From Halothiobacillus diazotrophicus (GTDB lineage Bacteria; Pseudomonadota; Gammaproteobacteria; Halothiobacillales; Halothiobacillaceae), in NCBI RefSeq assembly GCF_001663815.1, contig NZ_CP016027.1:310001-374000 (forward strand): a stretch of DNA of 64,000 nt. The letters run 5' to 3'. A program made the translations under genes and the position numbers. Within the stretch, counting starts at the first letter, position 1; every line of letters begins with the position of its first letter. The notes beneath the pieces were generated by a model. That model saw only the letters and a program-made list of their open reading frames with translations, was not told the DNA's origin and did no database searches. Shown piece after piece: positions 1-8,194 of this stretch.

Positions 1-1
1 G

Positions 2-322
2 TTCGAGAGGTATGGCATCGGCTCGGTGCCGCTGGTGGATGCGCAGAAGAACCTCGTCGGTATCGCCACGAAAGGCGATCTGACCAGCAAACGCATCCGC
101 TATACCGATCTGGCGCCGCGGCCGGTGTCCAGCATTGCCACGGCGAACGTCCTGTCGGCGACCACCAACACCAATATCCGTGAGTTGGCGCGTGTGCTGC
201 TTGCCCAGGATATCCGCGGCATTCCGATCGTGGACGACGAGCGTCACGTAGTCGGCATCGTCACGCGCGGCGATATCCTGAAATCCCTGGTGAATTACGC
301 GCCGCTGGAACTGTGGTTGTAG
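2..322 (+). CDS. CBS-domain protein, 5' end outside window
   Basis: The reading frame is open from base 2, so the gene starts upstream of the window and only the last 106 residues are seen. The visible part ends one CBS motif and contains most of another: 'PLVDAQKNLVGIATKGDL' and then 'GIPIVDDERHVVGIVTRGDI' are the classic C-terminal strand-helix of two CBS repeats. CBS pairs (Bateman modules) bind adenine nucleotides and usually regulate an attached enzyme or channel; what is attached here cannot be seen. It ends 31 bp before the convergent patatin gene. Family call is secure; function of the whole protein is unknown. Confidence 0.8.
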   Translation, partial: FERYGIGSVPLVDAQKNLVGIATKGDLTSKRIRYTDLAPRPVSSIATANVLSATTNTNIRELARVLLAQDIRGIPIVDDERHVVGIVTRGDILKSLVNYAPLELWL

Positions 323-353
323 CCTGGGCAGCCGGGGGATTGTCCTCGCTTCA

Positions 354-1283
354 TCAGTCTCTTCTCAATAGATGCTTGATTTCCAGGCCCATGCGTTGCA
401 CGCAGTGCCCGCCTTCCTGTATGGCTTCGTCCGCCCGGTAAAATTCAAGGAGCCCGATATGGGCGATCTTCGGTGACAGGATCACGTCGGGCGGGTCGCC
501 GGCCATGCGACTGCGCGTGATCCGATCTTGAGTGATGTTCACCGCGCCCGCGATGGCGTCGAACAGACTGGGAGGTTGCTCTTTTTCCGCTTTACTGTTG
601 TTCGGGAAAAGCGCAGTCGTGTATTCCCGCACGACGTCGGAAATCCGACCCACGATCCCGCTGCTTTCGCTTCTGGCTTCGCCGATCACGTCGTCGGACG
701 ACCCCCCGTTCGTTTCGAAGGGCTTGCCGACGATATGGCTGTTCAGATTGACGGCAATGACGAGATCGGCGCCCAGCGCCCGGCAGACGGATACGGGCAC
801 GGGATTGACGACGCCGCCGTCGATCAGCCAGCGGTCCTGATTGCGGATAGCCGGGAACAGGCCGGGCAGCGAGATGGAGGCCCATACGGCTTCCAGCAAC
901 GACCCCTGGTTGAGCCAGATCTCCTTGCCTGTTTCCAGCTCCGTCGCCACGGCGGCATATCGATGTGCTTCGATGTGTTCGATGAGTACGTCTTCTTGCG
1001 CCACGTATTCATTCAGGAACCGATGCAACTTGTCGCGATTCACGAACCCGTTCAACGACATGTTGATGTTGAAGAATTTCGCGGTTTCGAGCTTGCCGAG
1101 CGAGCACACCCAGCTTTCCAGCCGGTCGAGATTGCCCGAGACATAGGCAGCACCGACGAGGGAGCCGATGGACGTGCCCGTGATGATGTCCGGTTCGATG
1201 CCCAATCGCGCCAGTTCGCGGATTACGCCGATGTGCGCCCAACCCCGCGCGGCGCCGCTGCCCAATGCCAAGCCGATTTTCAT
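354..1283 (-). CDS. patatin-like phospholipase, RssA type
   Basis: 309-residue patatin-family serine hydrolase, probably a lipid acyl hydrolase acting at the inner membrane. It has the three family signatures: the glycine-rich oxyanion loop GSGAARG (residues 8-14), the nucleophile elbow GTSIG (36-40, Ser38) and the DGG motif (155-157, Asp155) completing the Ser-Asp dyad. Length matches the bacterial RssA/YchK group. It lacks a signal peptide. The physiological substrate is not predictable from sequence. It converges with the CBS-domain gene and is preceded by an independent hairpin, so it is probably transcribed alone. Confidence 0.85.
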   Translation of the reverse strand: MKIGLALGSGAARGWAHIGVIRELARLGIEPDIITGTSIGSLVGAAYVSGNLDRLESWVCSLGKLETAKFFNINMSLNGFVNRDKLHRFLNEYVAQEDVLIEHIEAHRYAAVATELETGKEIWLNQGSLLEAVWASISLPGLFPAIRNQDRWLIDGGVVNPVPVSVCRALGADLVIAVNLNSHIVGKPFETNGGSSDDVIGEARSESSGIVGRISDVVREYTTALFPNNSKAEKEQPPSLFDAIAGAVNITQDRITRSRMAGDPPDVILSPKIAHIGLLEFYRADEAIQEGGHCVQRMGLEIKHLLRRD

Positions 1284-1316
1284 GCTGTGCTACCTATTGG
1301 CCGAATGAATCGCCTT

Positions 1317-1350
1317 AAACCCGATCAGCACGCCCGCGTGATCGGGTTTT
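1317..1350 (-). terminator. hairpin between aldo/keto reductase and patatin genes
   Basis: Perfect 11-bp inverted repeat AAACCCGATCA / TGATCGGGTTT around an 11-base loop. It lies between two minus-strand genes, so it would end the aldo/keto reductase transcript. The T tract is short (three to four T), so termination strength is uncertain. Confidence 0.55.
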
Positions 1351-1452
1351 CAGTCTGACATAGTTGGCTTGAATCATGACGACCTGATGGCAGAGGGCGT
1401 ACCGTTGATCACACATGAGTCGAAGACGGTCTTCTAAAGGTGAACTTTTGGT

Positions 1453-2406
1453 TTATTCGTCCCAGAGGTTTTCCTGAGTGTAGGGGCTGCCTTCCGGTGA
1501 CCAGAAATCGCCGCTGACGTATCGACGGTGGCGATCCAGTGCCGCAATGGCCGCCATGTCGTCGGCGCTCAGAGGCAGCGACGCGGCTGCCAGATTTTCC
1601 TTCATGCGTGCCGCATGGACGGATTTCGGAATCACGACCGTATCCCGATGGATGGCCCAGCTGAGCAGCACCTGGGCCGGGGTGGCCTTCAGTCGTGCTG
1701 CGATTTCCAGAATCACCGGATCTTCCAGCAGGATGGGTTCGTCCTTCGCCTTGAGCGTGTCGGGACGGTCCTTGGAGCCGAGTGGCGAGTAGGCAGTCAC
1801 GGCAATACCCTGATCCCGGCAATAGGCCAGCAATGCCGGCTGCTGCAGATAGGGATGCAGTTCGACCTGATTCATTTCTGGCTTGATGCGCGCCGTCGTC
1901 AGCAATGATTCGAGTTTGGCGATACTGAAGTTGGATACGCCGATATGCCGCGTCAGCCCCTTGTCCACCAAGGGCTCCATCGCACCCCAGGTCTTGGCAA
2001 TGGGCTGATCGTCCAGACTGACGAGCTCGCTGCCGGACTCGGGGAACACCACGCCTTTGGCAAGGGCGACGGGCCAGTGGATGAGATACAGGTCCAGATA
2101 GTCCAGCTGCAGGTCATCAAGGGTTTTTTCCAATGCAGGCTGTACGTCTTCCGGCGCGTGGGCGTTGTTCCACAGCTTCGAGGTGATCCAGAGTTCCTTG
2201 CGGCGGACCACCCCAGCCTCGATACTTTCGCTCAGGGCCTGACCGATTTCGGGTTCGTTGCCATAAATCGCGGCACAGTCGATATGCCGGTAGCCGAGTT
2301 CCAGTGCCGTCTTGACCGCTTCGTAGACTTCGCCGGGCTCGGATTTCCACGTCCCCAGGCCCAAAATCGGCATCTGATCGCCCTGACTGAGTTGCTGCAT
2401 CTTCAT
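1453..2406 (-). CDS. aldo/keto reductase
   Basis: NADPH-dependent aldo/keto reductase of 317 residues, cytosolic, likely reducing aldehydes or ketones. The catalytic tetrad is complete: Asp43 in GYRHID, Tyr48 in AAIYGN, Lys77 in TSKLWN and His110 in LIHWP. The start at 2406 is chosen because a GGGAGG ribosome-binding site lies 7 bases upstream; the frame is open for 28 more codons but without a comparable site. Similar to AKR1/AKR4-like alcohol dehydrogenases (NADP+). Physiological substrate unknown. Confidence 0.88.
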   Translation of the reverse strand: MKMQQLSQGDQMPILGLGTWKSEPGEVYEAVKTALELGYRHIDCAAIYGNEPEIGQALSESIEAGVVRRKELWITSKLWNNAHAPEDVQPALEKTLDDLQLDYLDLYLIHWPVALAKGVVFPESGSELVSLDDQPIAKTWGAMEPLVDKGLTRHIGVSNFSIAKLESLLTTARIKPEMNQVELHPYLQQPALLAYCRDQGIAVTAYSPLGSKDRPDTLKAKDEPILLEDPVILEIAARLKATPAQVLLSWAIHRDTVVIPKSVHAARMKENLAAASLPLSADDMAAIAALDRHRRYVSGDFWSPEGSPYTQENLWDE

Positions 2407-2648
2407 CGTCAAACCTCCCGGGATTGAATCGTTCAAGGTGAATGGTTTCGGCTGAATGTGCGTGTGTTCATGGGTGCCCTGATTCGGCACCGACCTCCTA
2501 ATATGTAGTTCTGAATCCTATGGCATGCAACTAATTAGCTATCAAATGAATGGATGAAGCCCGTCGGATCTTTCTGTTTGGACGGCGCCGTGCGGTACCT
2601 GCCAGCGGGCGCGGGCAGGCGGATAGGGGGGGCGCTCAGGGGCAGGGA

Positions 2649-3671
2649 TCAGTCGAAGCCTTCGAGCACGATTTTCCCGCGCGTCGTGGCGCTTTCGATC
2701 TGGGCATGGGCCCGTCGCAGGTTGGCGGCGTTGATACGGCCGAAATGCGCATTGACCGTGGTGCGGATCAGGCCGGCATCGACGAGGTCGGCCACTTCGT
2801 TCAGGAGGTGATGTTGCGCGATCATGTCGGTGGTCTCGTACAGGGCGCGCGTGAACATCAGTTCCCAATGCAGGGAAAGGCTCTTGCGCTTGAGTTGCAG
2901 TACGTCGATCTCGCTGGGGTCTGGATCATCGATCAGGGCGAATTTACCCTGGGGCGCGAGCACCTCGACGAGTTCCGCAAAATGCTGTCCCGTATGCGTC
3001 AGGCTGGCCACATGGGTCACCTGCTTCAGGCCGGCCTTTTCCAGCTCCGCGCTCAAGGGCCTGGTGTGGTCGAGGACATGGTGCGCGCCGAGGTCCCGGA
3101 TCCAGTCTGCCGTTTCGGGGCGCGATGCGGTGCCGATGACGGTGAGTCCCGTCAGTCGGCGAGCGAGCTGGATCAGGATCGAACCGACGCCGCCGGCACC
3201 GCCTACTACGAGCAGGCTCTGATCTGTCTGCGGCTTGCCGGGCACTATGCCCAGGCGATCGAACAGGAGTTCCCAGGCCGTGATGCTGGTCAGGGGGAGG
3301 GCAGCGGCCTGGGCAAAATCCAGCGATTCGGGTTTCCGGCCGACGATGCGCTCGTCGACGAGATGCAGTTCGGCATTGGTGCCGGTCCGGGCGATCGAGC
3401 CGGCGTACCAGACCGCGTCACCGGGCTTGAACAGGCTAACCTCCGGCCCGACGGCCTCGACTACGCCGCAGGCATCCCAGCCGAGAATCTTGGCTTCGCC
3501 CGCCGGGGGCGCCGTCTTGCGGCGGATCTTGGTGTCCACGGGGTTGACCGATACCGCCTTGACGCGGACCCGCAGATCCCGGCCTTCCGGCTGGGGGGCG
3601 GGCAGTTCCAGGTCGATGAGGGCGTGTTCGTCGGTGATCGGCAGGGGGGTGTAATAGCCAACGGCTTTCAT
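2649..3671 (-). CDS. zinc-binding alcohol dehydrogenase family protein (quinone-oxidoreductase-like)
   Basis: 340-residue medium-chain dehydrogenase/reductase. The N-terminal GroES-like domain contains 'VSVNPVDTKIR' typical of the zeta-crystallin branch, and the Rossmann fold has VVGGAGGVGS. Catalytic and structural zinc ligands of true alcohol dehydrogenases are absent, so it is probably an NADPH-dependent quinone or enone reductase. Start supported by GAGG nine bases upstream. About 240 bp separate it from the downstream aldo/keto reductase gene, so co-transcription is possible but not shown. Confidence 0.85.
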   Translation of the reverse strand: MKAVGYYTPLPITDEHALIDLELPAPQPEGRDLRVRVKAVSVNPVDTKIRRKTAPPAGEAKILGWDACGVVEAVGPEVSLFKPGDAVWYAGSIARTGTNAELHLVDERIVGRKPESLDFAQAAALPLTSITAWELLFDRLGIVPGKPQTDQSLLVVGGAGGVGSILIQLARRLTGLTVIGTASRPETADWIRDLGAHHVLDHTRPLSAELEKAGLKQVTHVASLTHTGQHFAELVEVLAPQGKFALIDDPDPSEIDVLQLKRKSLSLHWELMFTRALYETTDMIAQHHLLNEVADLVDAGLIRTTVNAHFGRINAANLRRAHAQIESATTRGKIVLEGFD

Positions 3672-3808
3672 GGGTGTCCTCGATGATTCGTTTGTGAGTG
3701 ATCGTGCAGTCGATGCCGGGTGTTTCGGGCAAGCTTAGATCATCGCCGGCGTTTTTTAAGCGCCGGTGCGCAGGGCGTTCGGCCGGGCCGGTTCTGAAGG
3801 AGGGCGGG

Positions 3809-4318
3809 TCAGGAGCGACGGACTTTCTGATCCTCGCTCTTCACCTCCGCCATGGCTTCGGGCTCCAGTTCCTCGGCATAGCGGTTGAGCCGGATGAAGA
3901 CGCCCCAGGCGGCCAGAAGCACGCCGACACCGGCGATCAGGGCTGCGGCGTAAGGGAGTTGGTCGGGGGCCTCGTGAATGGCCTTGAAGCTCGCGACCAA
4001 CCCTTCGATGGCCAGGGCGACGATGATGACCACGAAAAACCGCGAAAGGAACCGCCGCACGCGGGTGGGGGCGCTGATGTCCGCATCGCGGATCACTTCC
4101 TCTTCGGTGATGGTCTCGGCGATTTGCAGCGCCACCACGGCGGAGGACAACAGGCCGATGGCTTCGATGATCTGCTGGGCGGCGGCGGTGTCGACCCCTG
4201 ACGAGAGGGCGAGGAGTCCGGTTCGGGCGGCAATGAAGACAAGCATGATCGCCGCACAGGCGAAGAACAGCGCAATCAGGGCGTGCAACAGTTGAAAAAT
4301 GCGTGAAACGGTTTTCAT
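3809..4318 (-). CDS. membrane protein of unknown function
   Basis: 169 residues with apparent membrane segments at about 14-35, 50-66, 92-112 and 122-140 separated by charged loops; the last 25 residues are highly charged and probably cytoplasmic. A strong ribosome-binding site (AGGGAGG) sits ahead of the ATG. I do not recognise a named family. The 5' flank carries a short direct repeat (GGCGATCGTGCCGG twice, about 4400-4427) with no obvious role. Confidence 0.65.
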   Translation of the reverse strand: MKTVSRIFQLLHALIALFFACAAIMLVFIAARTGLLALSSGVDTAAAQQIIEAIGLLSSAVVALQIAETITEEEVIRDADISAPTRVRRFLSRFFVVIIVALAIEGLVASFKAIHEAPDQLPYAAALIAGVGVLLAAWGVFIRLNRYAEELEPEAMAEVKSEDQKVRRS

Positions 4319-4595
4319 CGTTCAGCCTCCCTTGATCTTGTTTGAATGGTTTTGTTAGCCGGATTGCTTTGGCCCTTAGGCATGGGTAAAGGTGTGCCAG
4401 GGCGATCGTGCCGGGGCGATCGTGCCGGGGCGTTTGTGTCAGGGTTCGTCTGTGAAAGGTCGGGTGTTCGTTTGCAGATTGAACTAGGCTACCCACATCG
4501 GCTCTGACGAGTCTAGACCATCGAAACTCACCACTTCGGCAATACCCATCGGTTCCGACCCAGGGTTTGTCGCTGACTGCTCAGGAGAATCTCTC

Positions 4596-5336
4596 ATGTC
4601 GGATCGACCGAACAAGGTGGCACTGATTACCGGCGGGTCTCGCGGTATTGGTGCTGCGATTGCGGAACGCCTCGCCCGGGACGGGTTCACCGTCGTCATC
4701 AATTACGCCCGTCGGGGAGACGCGGCCGAGGCCCTGCTGGAGAAGATCCGTGAGTCGGGCGGACAGGGCATGGCTCTGCAGGCCGACGTTGCGGACCCGG
4801 CGGCCTTTGCGCGTCTCTTCGATACCGTGGAGGCCGAGTATGGCGGTCTGGATGTACTGGTGAACAATGCGGGGATGATCCACTACGCCAATCTCGTGGA
4901 TTTCGACGACGCCACCTTCGACCGTTTGATGGCCGTCAATCTGAAAGGCACCTTCAACGGCATGCGTGAGGCCGCCCGACGGTTGCGCGATGGTGGTCGG
5001 ATCGTGAACCTCTCCACGAGCGTCTTGGGCATGAAACTGCCCACCTATTCGGTTTATGCCGCGAGCAAGGCGGCGGTCGAGGCCATGACCAGCGTGCTGT
5101 CCAAGGAATTGCGTGGCCGGAATATCACCGTGAACGCCGTTTCGCCCGGACCGACGGCCACCGATCTCTTTCTGGAGGGCAAGTCGCAGGAGGTCGTCGA
5201 CCGGCTCGCGATGATGTCCCCCCTGGAGCGGCTTGGTGCGCCGGAGGACATTGCGCGGGTCGTGTCCTTCCTCGCGGGGCCGGAAGGCGGTTGGATCAAT
5301 GGACAGGTGGTGCGAGCCAATGGTGGGATTGTGTAG
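4596..5336 (+). CDS. SDR family oxidoreductase
   Basis: 246-residue classical short-chain dehydrogenase/reductase. Cofactor motif TGGSRGIG (12-19), NNAG (90-93), catalytic Ser about 140-142, and YAASK (Tyr154, Lys158) are all present; the 'INYARR' after beta-2 suggests NADPH preference. Related to FabG-like 3-oxoacyl reductases, but family membership alone does not give the substrate. Start supported by AGGAG. Convergent with the acetate transporter gene downstream; the 209-bp gap between them shows nothing clear. Confidence 0.85.
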   Translation: MSDRPNKVALITGGSRGIGAAIAERLARDGFTVVINYARRGDAAEALLEKIRESGGQGMALQADVADPAAFARLFDTVEAEYGGLDVLVNNAGMIHYANLVDFDDATFDRLMAVNLKGTFNGMREAARRLRDGGRIVNLSTSVLGMKLPTYSVYAASKAAVEAMTSVLSKELRGRNITVNAVSPGPTATDLFLEGKSQEVVDRLAMMSPLERLGAPEDIARVVSFLAGPEGGWINGQVVRANGGIV

Positions 5337-5545
5337 CCGGGATCGTCTTGGCGGGATCGGAACGGTGGGATCGGCTAGGCGAGCCCGTCTCGATGTGGCA
5401 GTGACAGGATGGGTTCCAGGCCATGAATGCCATGGGTGGGGCGGAGGAAATGAGTGGGCGCGTCAGGCGCGAGGCGGGGGCGCTGGGCCGGGCACCGCCC
5501 CGGAGAATCGGCGCGGTGCTTTAAGGTCAGGATGTCAACCTGGAA

Positions 5546-6148
5546 TCAGATTGCGCCGAGCGGGGCGACTTCGCGCTTGAACATTTCGTTCCAGATCTGG
5601 CCCATGGCGGCATACATGGCAGAAAGACCACAGACGATACCGACATAACCAGCATAGGTCGCGATGGCCGCATGGCCGGTCAGCTCGGCGGCGGCCAGCA
5701 TGAAGAACAGGATGACCAGGGTGGCGAACACCACCTGCAATGCCCGGCTGATGCGCAGCGTCGGTACGAACAGGATGGCTGTGAACACGCCCCACAGAGC
5801 CAGATAGGCACCGAGTGCATGGCCGTCGGTAGGCGCCACGCCGACATTCATCTTCGGCATCACGATCAGGCCGACCAGGGTCAACCAGAAGAAGCCGTAG
5901 GAAATGAACGCCACGGTGCCGAAGGTGTTGTGCTTCTTCCACTCCATGATGCCGGCGATGATCTGGGCGATGCCGCCGTAGAAAATGCCCATGGCGAGAA
6001 TCATGGTATCCATGGCGATGAAGCCGGCATTGTGCAGGTTCAGCAGTACCGTGGTCATGCCGAAGGCCATGAGGCCGAGGGGGGCAGGATTCGCCGTGGT
6101 GTCGGCGATCTTGATGGTGTCTTGCCGGATCGTGTCTTGAGTTTGCAT
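5546..6148 (-). CDS. acetate uptake transporter, GPR1/FUN34/SatP family
   Basis: 200-residue inner-membrane protein of the AceTr (YaaH/SatP) family, which takes up acetate and succinate with protons. The family signature NPAPLGL is at residues 20-26, followed by six predicted membrane spans. Ribosome-binding site AGAGGAAA precedes the start. The 345-bp region upstream is shared with the divergent 77-aa gene at 6493, whose NifA sites could in principle also affect it, but I see no correctly spaced -24/-12 element facing this gene. Confidence 0.9.
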   Translation of the reverse strand: MQTQDTIRQDTIKIADTTANPAPLGLMAFGMTTVLLNLHNAGFIAMDTMILAMGIFYGGIAQIIAGIMEWKKHNTFGTVAFISYGFFWLTLVGLIVMPKMNVGVAPTDGHALGAYLALWGVFTAILFVPTLRISRALQVVFATLVILFFMLAAAELTGHAAIATYAGYVGIVCGLSAMYAAMGQIWNEMFKREVAPLGAI

Positions 6149-6323
6149 CGTACGGTTTCCTCTCTGTTGTGTTGATGCTTCGGCTTTCTATGAGCCGAAG
6201 TCATGACTAGCAATGCTAACAGCCAGTTCGGAGCGGCATTGTCCAGCCTTTTCCGACAAAGTCTAGTTTTTGAAACACCGATTACCGGACGCTGTCCCAT
6301 CCTCGGAATCCGGGTGGTGCGTT

Positions 6324-6339
6324 TGTCCTGCTCACCACA
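6324..6339 (+). promoter_or_regulatory. NifA upstream activator site
   Basis: Exact TGT-N10-ACA (NifA UAS consensus), about 95 bases upstream of the start predicted from the -24/-12 element at 6400. Confidence 0.6.
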
Positions 6340-6353
6340 AGTTGGGTGGGTTT

Positions 6354-6369
6354 TGTCGTGTTTGTGACA
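6354..6369 (+). promoter_or_regulatory. second NifA upstream activator site
   Basis: A second exact TGT-N10-ACA, 30 bp (about three helical turns) from the first, so both would lie on the same face of the DNA. Confidence 0.6.
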
Positions 6370-6399
6370 GGGAGAATCTGCTGAATCAATGGCTTACGC

Positions 6400-6415
6400 G
6401 GGCTTGATTCTTGCT
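6400..6415 (+). promoter_or_regulatory. sigma-54 (-24/-12) promoter
   Basis: GGGCTTG-N4-TTGCT: the invariant GG and GC are correctly spaced and the -12 block is perfect, but the first T and the A of TGGCA differ. Two NifA sites just upstream raise its credibility. Followed by the 77-aa gene at 6493. Confidence 0.55.
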
Positions 6416-6492
6416 TTTCCTCAGTTCGGCAAAAAGAACCATGGTGCGGATCATGGGACTCGAAAGAATGACGAATGCGGGGGGAGGTACGA

Positions 6493-6726
6493 ATGAGCGG
6501 GTTTTTCATGGATTGGGACGGCAATTTGCGGAGCGTGGAAGATCCGGGCGGGGGCTATGTGTGCGAGGTGGATGTACCGGCGCGTTACGTGGCCGTCATG
6601 AAGGGGCCGATCCTGGCCCACGAGGCCACGCTGTACAAGACGCGGGCGGATGTCGAGAAGGCCGGCATCAAGGCCGAGCTGGTGCCGGGTACCCATCCCT
6701 GGGGCAGCAAGCGCGACGGTTTCTGA
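6493..6726 (+). CDS. small protein under predicted NifA control
   Basis: 77-residue soluble protein I do not recognise. It is rich in charged residues, has a single Cys24 and ends in 'HPWGSKRDGF'. The start at 6493 follows an excellent ribosome-binding site (GGGGGAGG); a longer frame from 6475 exists but has no site. Upstream are a -24/-12 promoter and two exact NifA activator sites, so it is probably made only under nitrogen-fixing conditions. It lies alone between divergent satP and a convergent SDR gene. Confidence 0.7.
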   Translation: MSGFFMDWDGNLRSVEDPGGGYVCEVDVPARYVAVMKGPILAHEATLYKTRADVEKAGIKAELVPGTHPWGSKRDGF

Positions 6727-6737
6727 GTCCGCGGCTG

Positions 6738-6763
6738 CCCTGGTCGCCAGCGGCGATCAGGGG
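6738..6763. terminator. hairpin between convergent genes
   Basis: Inverted repeat CCCTGGTCGCC / GGCGATCAGGG (one G-T pair) with a 3-4 base loop in the 30-bp gap between the genes ending at 6726 (+) and 6757 (-); it overlaps the stop codon of the latter. No long T tract on either strand. Confidence 0.4.
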
Positions 6764-7539
6764 TAGTCCTGGCGCGTGGGCCGGACCATGATTTCGCTGA
6801 CATGCACGTGCGGCGGTTGGTCCACCACGAACTGCACGGCGTTGGCGATGTCCTCGCCGTAGAGCAGGGGCCCCCAGTTGTCCTCGAACTTGCCGACCAT
6901 GTCGTCGGCATAACCGGCGACGGCCTGGAAACCACTGATGACGATGCCCGGTTCGACCAGCGTCACGCGCACGCCCTTGGGGCCGATCTCGCGGCGCAAT
7001 CCCTCGGCCAGCGAATGCACCGCGAACTTGGTGGAGCCGTACACGGCGCTGAACGGGGAGATGTGCTTGCCCACCACCGAACCGATCACCACGATGTCCG
7101 CCGGTTTCTGGGGGTAGTCGGTCGCCTGCTTCTCCACCATCACACGGGCTGCCTGCTGCATCAGGTTCAGGGCGCCGGAGAGGTTGATGCGCAGCACGTC
7201 CTCGAACTGGCCCAGATCGGCGTCCTTCACGGAACCGCCGAGGCCCCGGCCGGCATTGACGACCACGATGTCGGCCGACCGTCCGAAGGCATCCGCCGCG
7301 GTTTCGAACAGACGCTCGATGAGGGCGGCATCCCCCGCATCTCCGGCCACCCCGCGGAAGGTGGCGCCCAGTTCCCGTTCCAGTTCGGTCAGCTTGTCGG
7401 CGCTTCGGCCATTGCCGACGACGGCAATACCCTGCGCAACGAAGCTGCGGGCGATGGCTTCGCCGATGCCGGACGTGGCGCCGGTGACGATGGCGACGCG
7501 GGGATACGAAGGGGCTTGGCTGGCAGTGGGATCAGACAT
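6757..7539 (-). CDS. SDR family NAD(P)-dependent oxidoreductase
   Basis: 260-residue short-chain dehydrogenase. TGATSGIG near residues 19-26, an NAG motif, catalytic Ser in IGS and YGSTK carry the cofactor and Ser-Tyr-Lys machinery. Start at 7539 is chosen for AGGAG eight bases upstream; 15 upstream codons in frame lack a site. The 'VTLVEPG' segment after the active site resembles the YdfG/serine-3-dehydrogenase-like branch. Substrate unknown. A 284-bp gap separates it from the upstream gene, in which I see no promoter I can name. Confidence 0.85.
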   Translation of the reverse strand: MSDPTASQAPSYPRVAIVTGATSGIGEAIARSFVAQGIAVVGNGRSADKLTELERELGATFRGVAGDAGDAALIERLFETAADAFGRSADIVVVNAGRGLGGSVKDADLGQFEDVLRINLSGALNLMQQAARVMVEKQATDYPQKPADIVVIGSVVGKHISPFSAVYGSTKFAVHSLAEGLRREIGPKGVRVTLVEPGIVISGFQAVAGYADDMVGKFEDNWGPLLYGEDIANAVQFVVDQPPHVHVSEIMVRPTRQDYP

Positions 7540-7823
7540 GGTGGTGCTCCTGGCGCGGTGGGGTGCGAGGGGGAGGGACATCATCGAACAGACCGGTCGG
7601 TTCCCGCGAGTGTGCAGGCCGCACGAACGTCAGTGACCGGCAGGAAGCCGCCTGGGTAGATCCGCCGTGACATCGATTGTCCATGACAATAGTAACGATT
7701 AGCCAGCTAATCAAGTCTGGCCGGAAGGTAGCACCCGTCCTCCGGTGCGTGACGGCTTGCTGTTCCGGCAACTCGAGTGGTTGCTGGCTTGTCCCCAGCT
7801 GGTAGCCGGGGGCGAGGCTCGGA

Positions 7824-8171
7824 TCAGATGGCGATCATGCGCCCCTGTTCCGTGTACTGCATCACGTGGGTCTCGTTTTCCGCGTTCAGGATTTCGGCCC
7901 GTTTCAGGTTGCCGTTGTCGTGGTAATGGTACCGATGTTCCAGTTCGATTTCGCCGTACACGACCTTCTGGCAGAGGGTGACCCGACCCGCGTCGTCGTA
8001 TTCGGCCAGAAAATAGGTGTTGCGGTTGGAAATGGCCCCGGGTTCCAGTTCATTGACGAGCTTCAGGGGTAGCTGGATACCGGTGTAGGTCATGTAGTAA
8101 CGGCAGTTTTCCGGTGTGATCGGGCGCGTGGCGGTCGGCGGATTGGTCATGGGCGCGGGTCTCGTTGTCAT
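7824..8171 (-). CDS. small conserved protein, possibly DUF6156-like
   Basis: 115 residues, cytosolic, no signal peptide. The centre repeats a beta pattern (YFLAEYDDAGRV, YRYHDNGNLKRAEI-like, TEQGRMIAI) typical of small beta-sheet proteins of the YD/MORN-like type. It resembles what I recall of the DUF6156 family, but that assignment is from memory. It begins 23 bp after the flavin amine-oxidase gene ends, so it should share that gene's predicted NifA-dependent transcript. Confidence 0.6.
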   Translation of the reverse strand: MTTRPAPMTNPPTATRPITPENCRYYMTYTGIQLPLKLVNELEPGAISNRNTYFLAEYDDAGRVTLCQKVVYGEIELEHRYHYHDNGNLKRAEILNAENETHVMQYTEQGRMIAI

Positions 8172-8194
8172 GATGGCAGGGAATGGAACGGGGT

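Noticed and set aside
528-1358. 276-codon plus-strand frame opposite the patatin gene
   Set aside because: Shadow of the well-supported patatin-like gene in high-GC DNA; no family features.
6202-6218. Possible sigma-54 element facing the acetate transporter (AGCAATGCTAACAGCCA on the plus strand)
   Set aside because: The TGGC and TTGCT blocks are there but one base too far apart; sigma-54 promoters do not tolerate this spacing.
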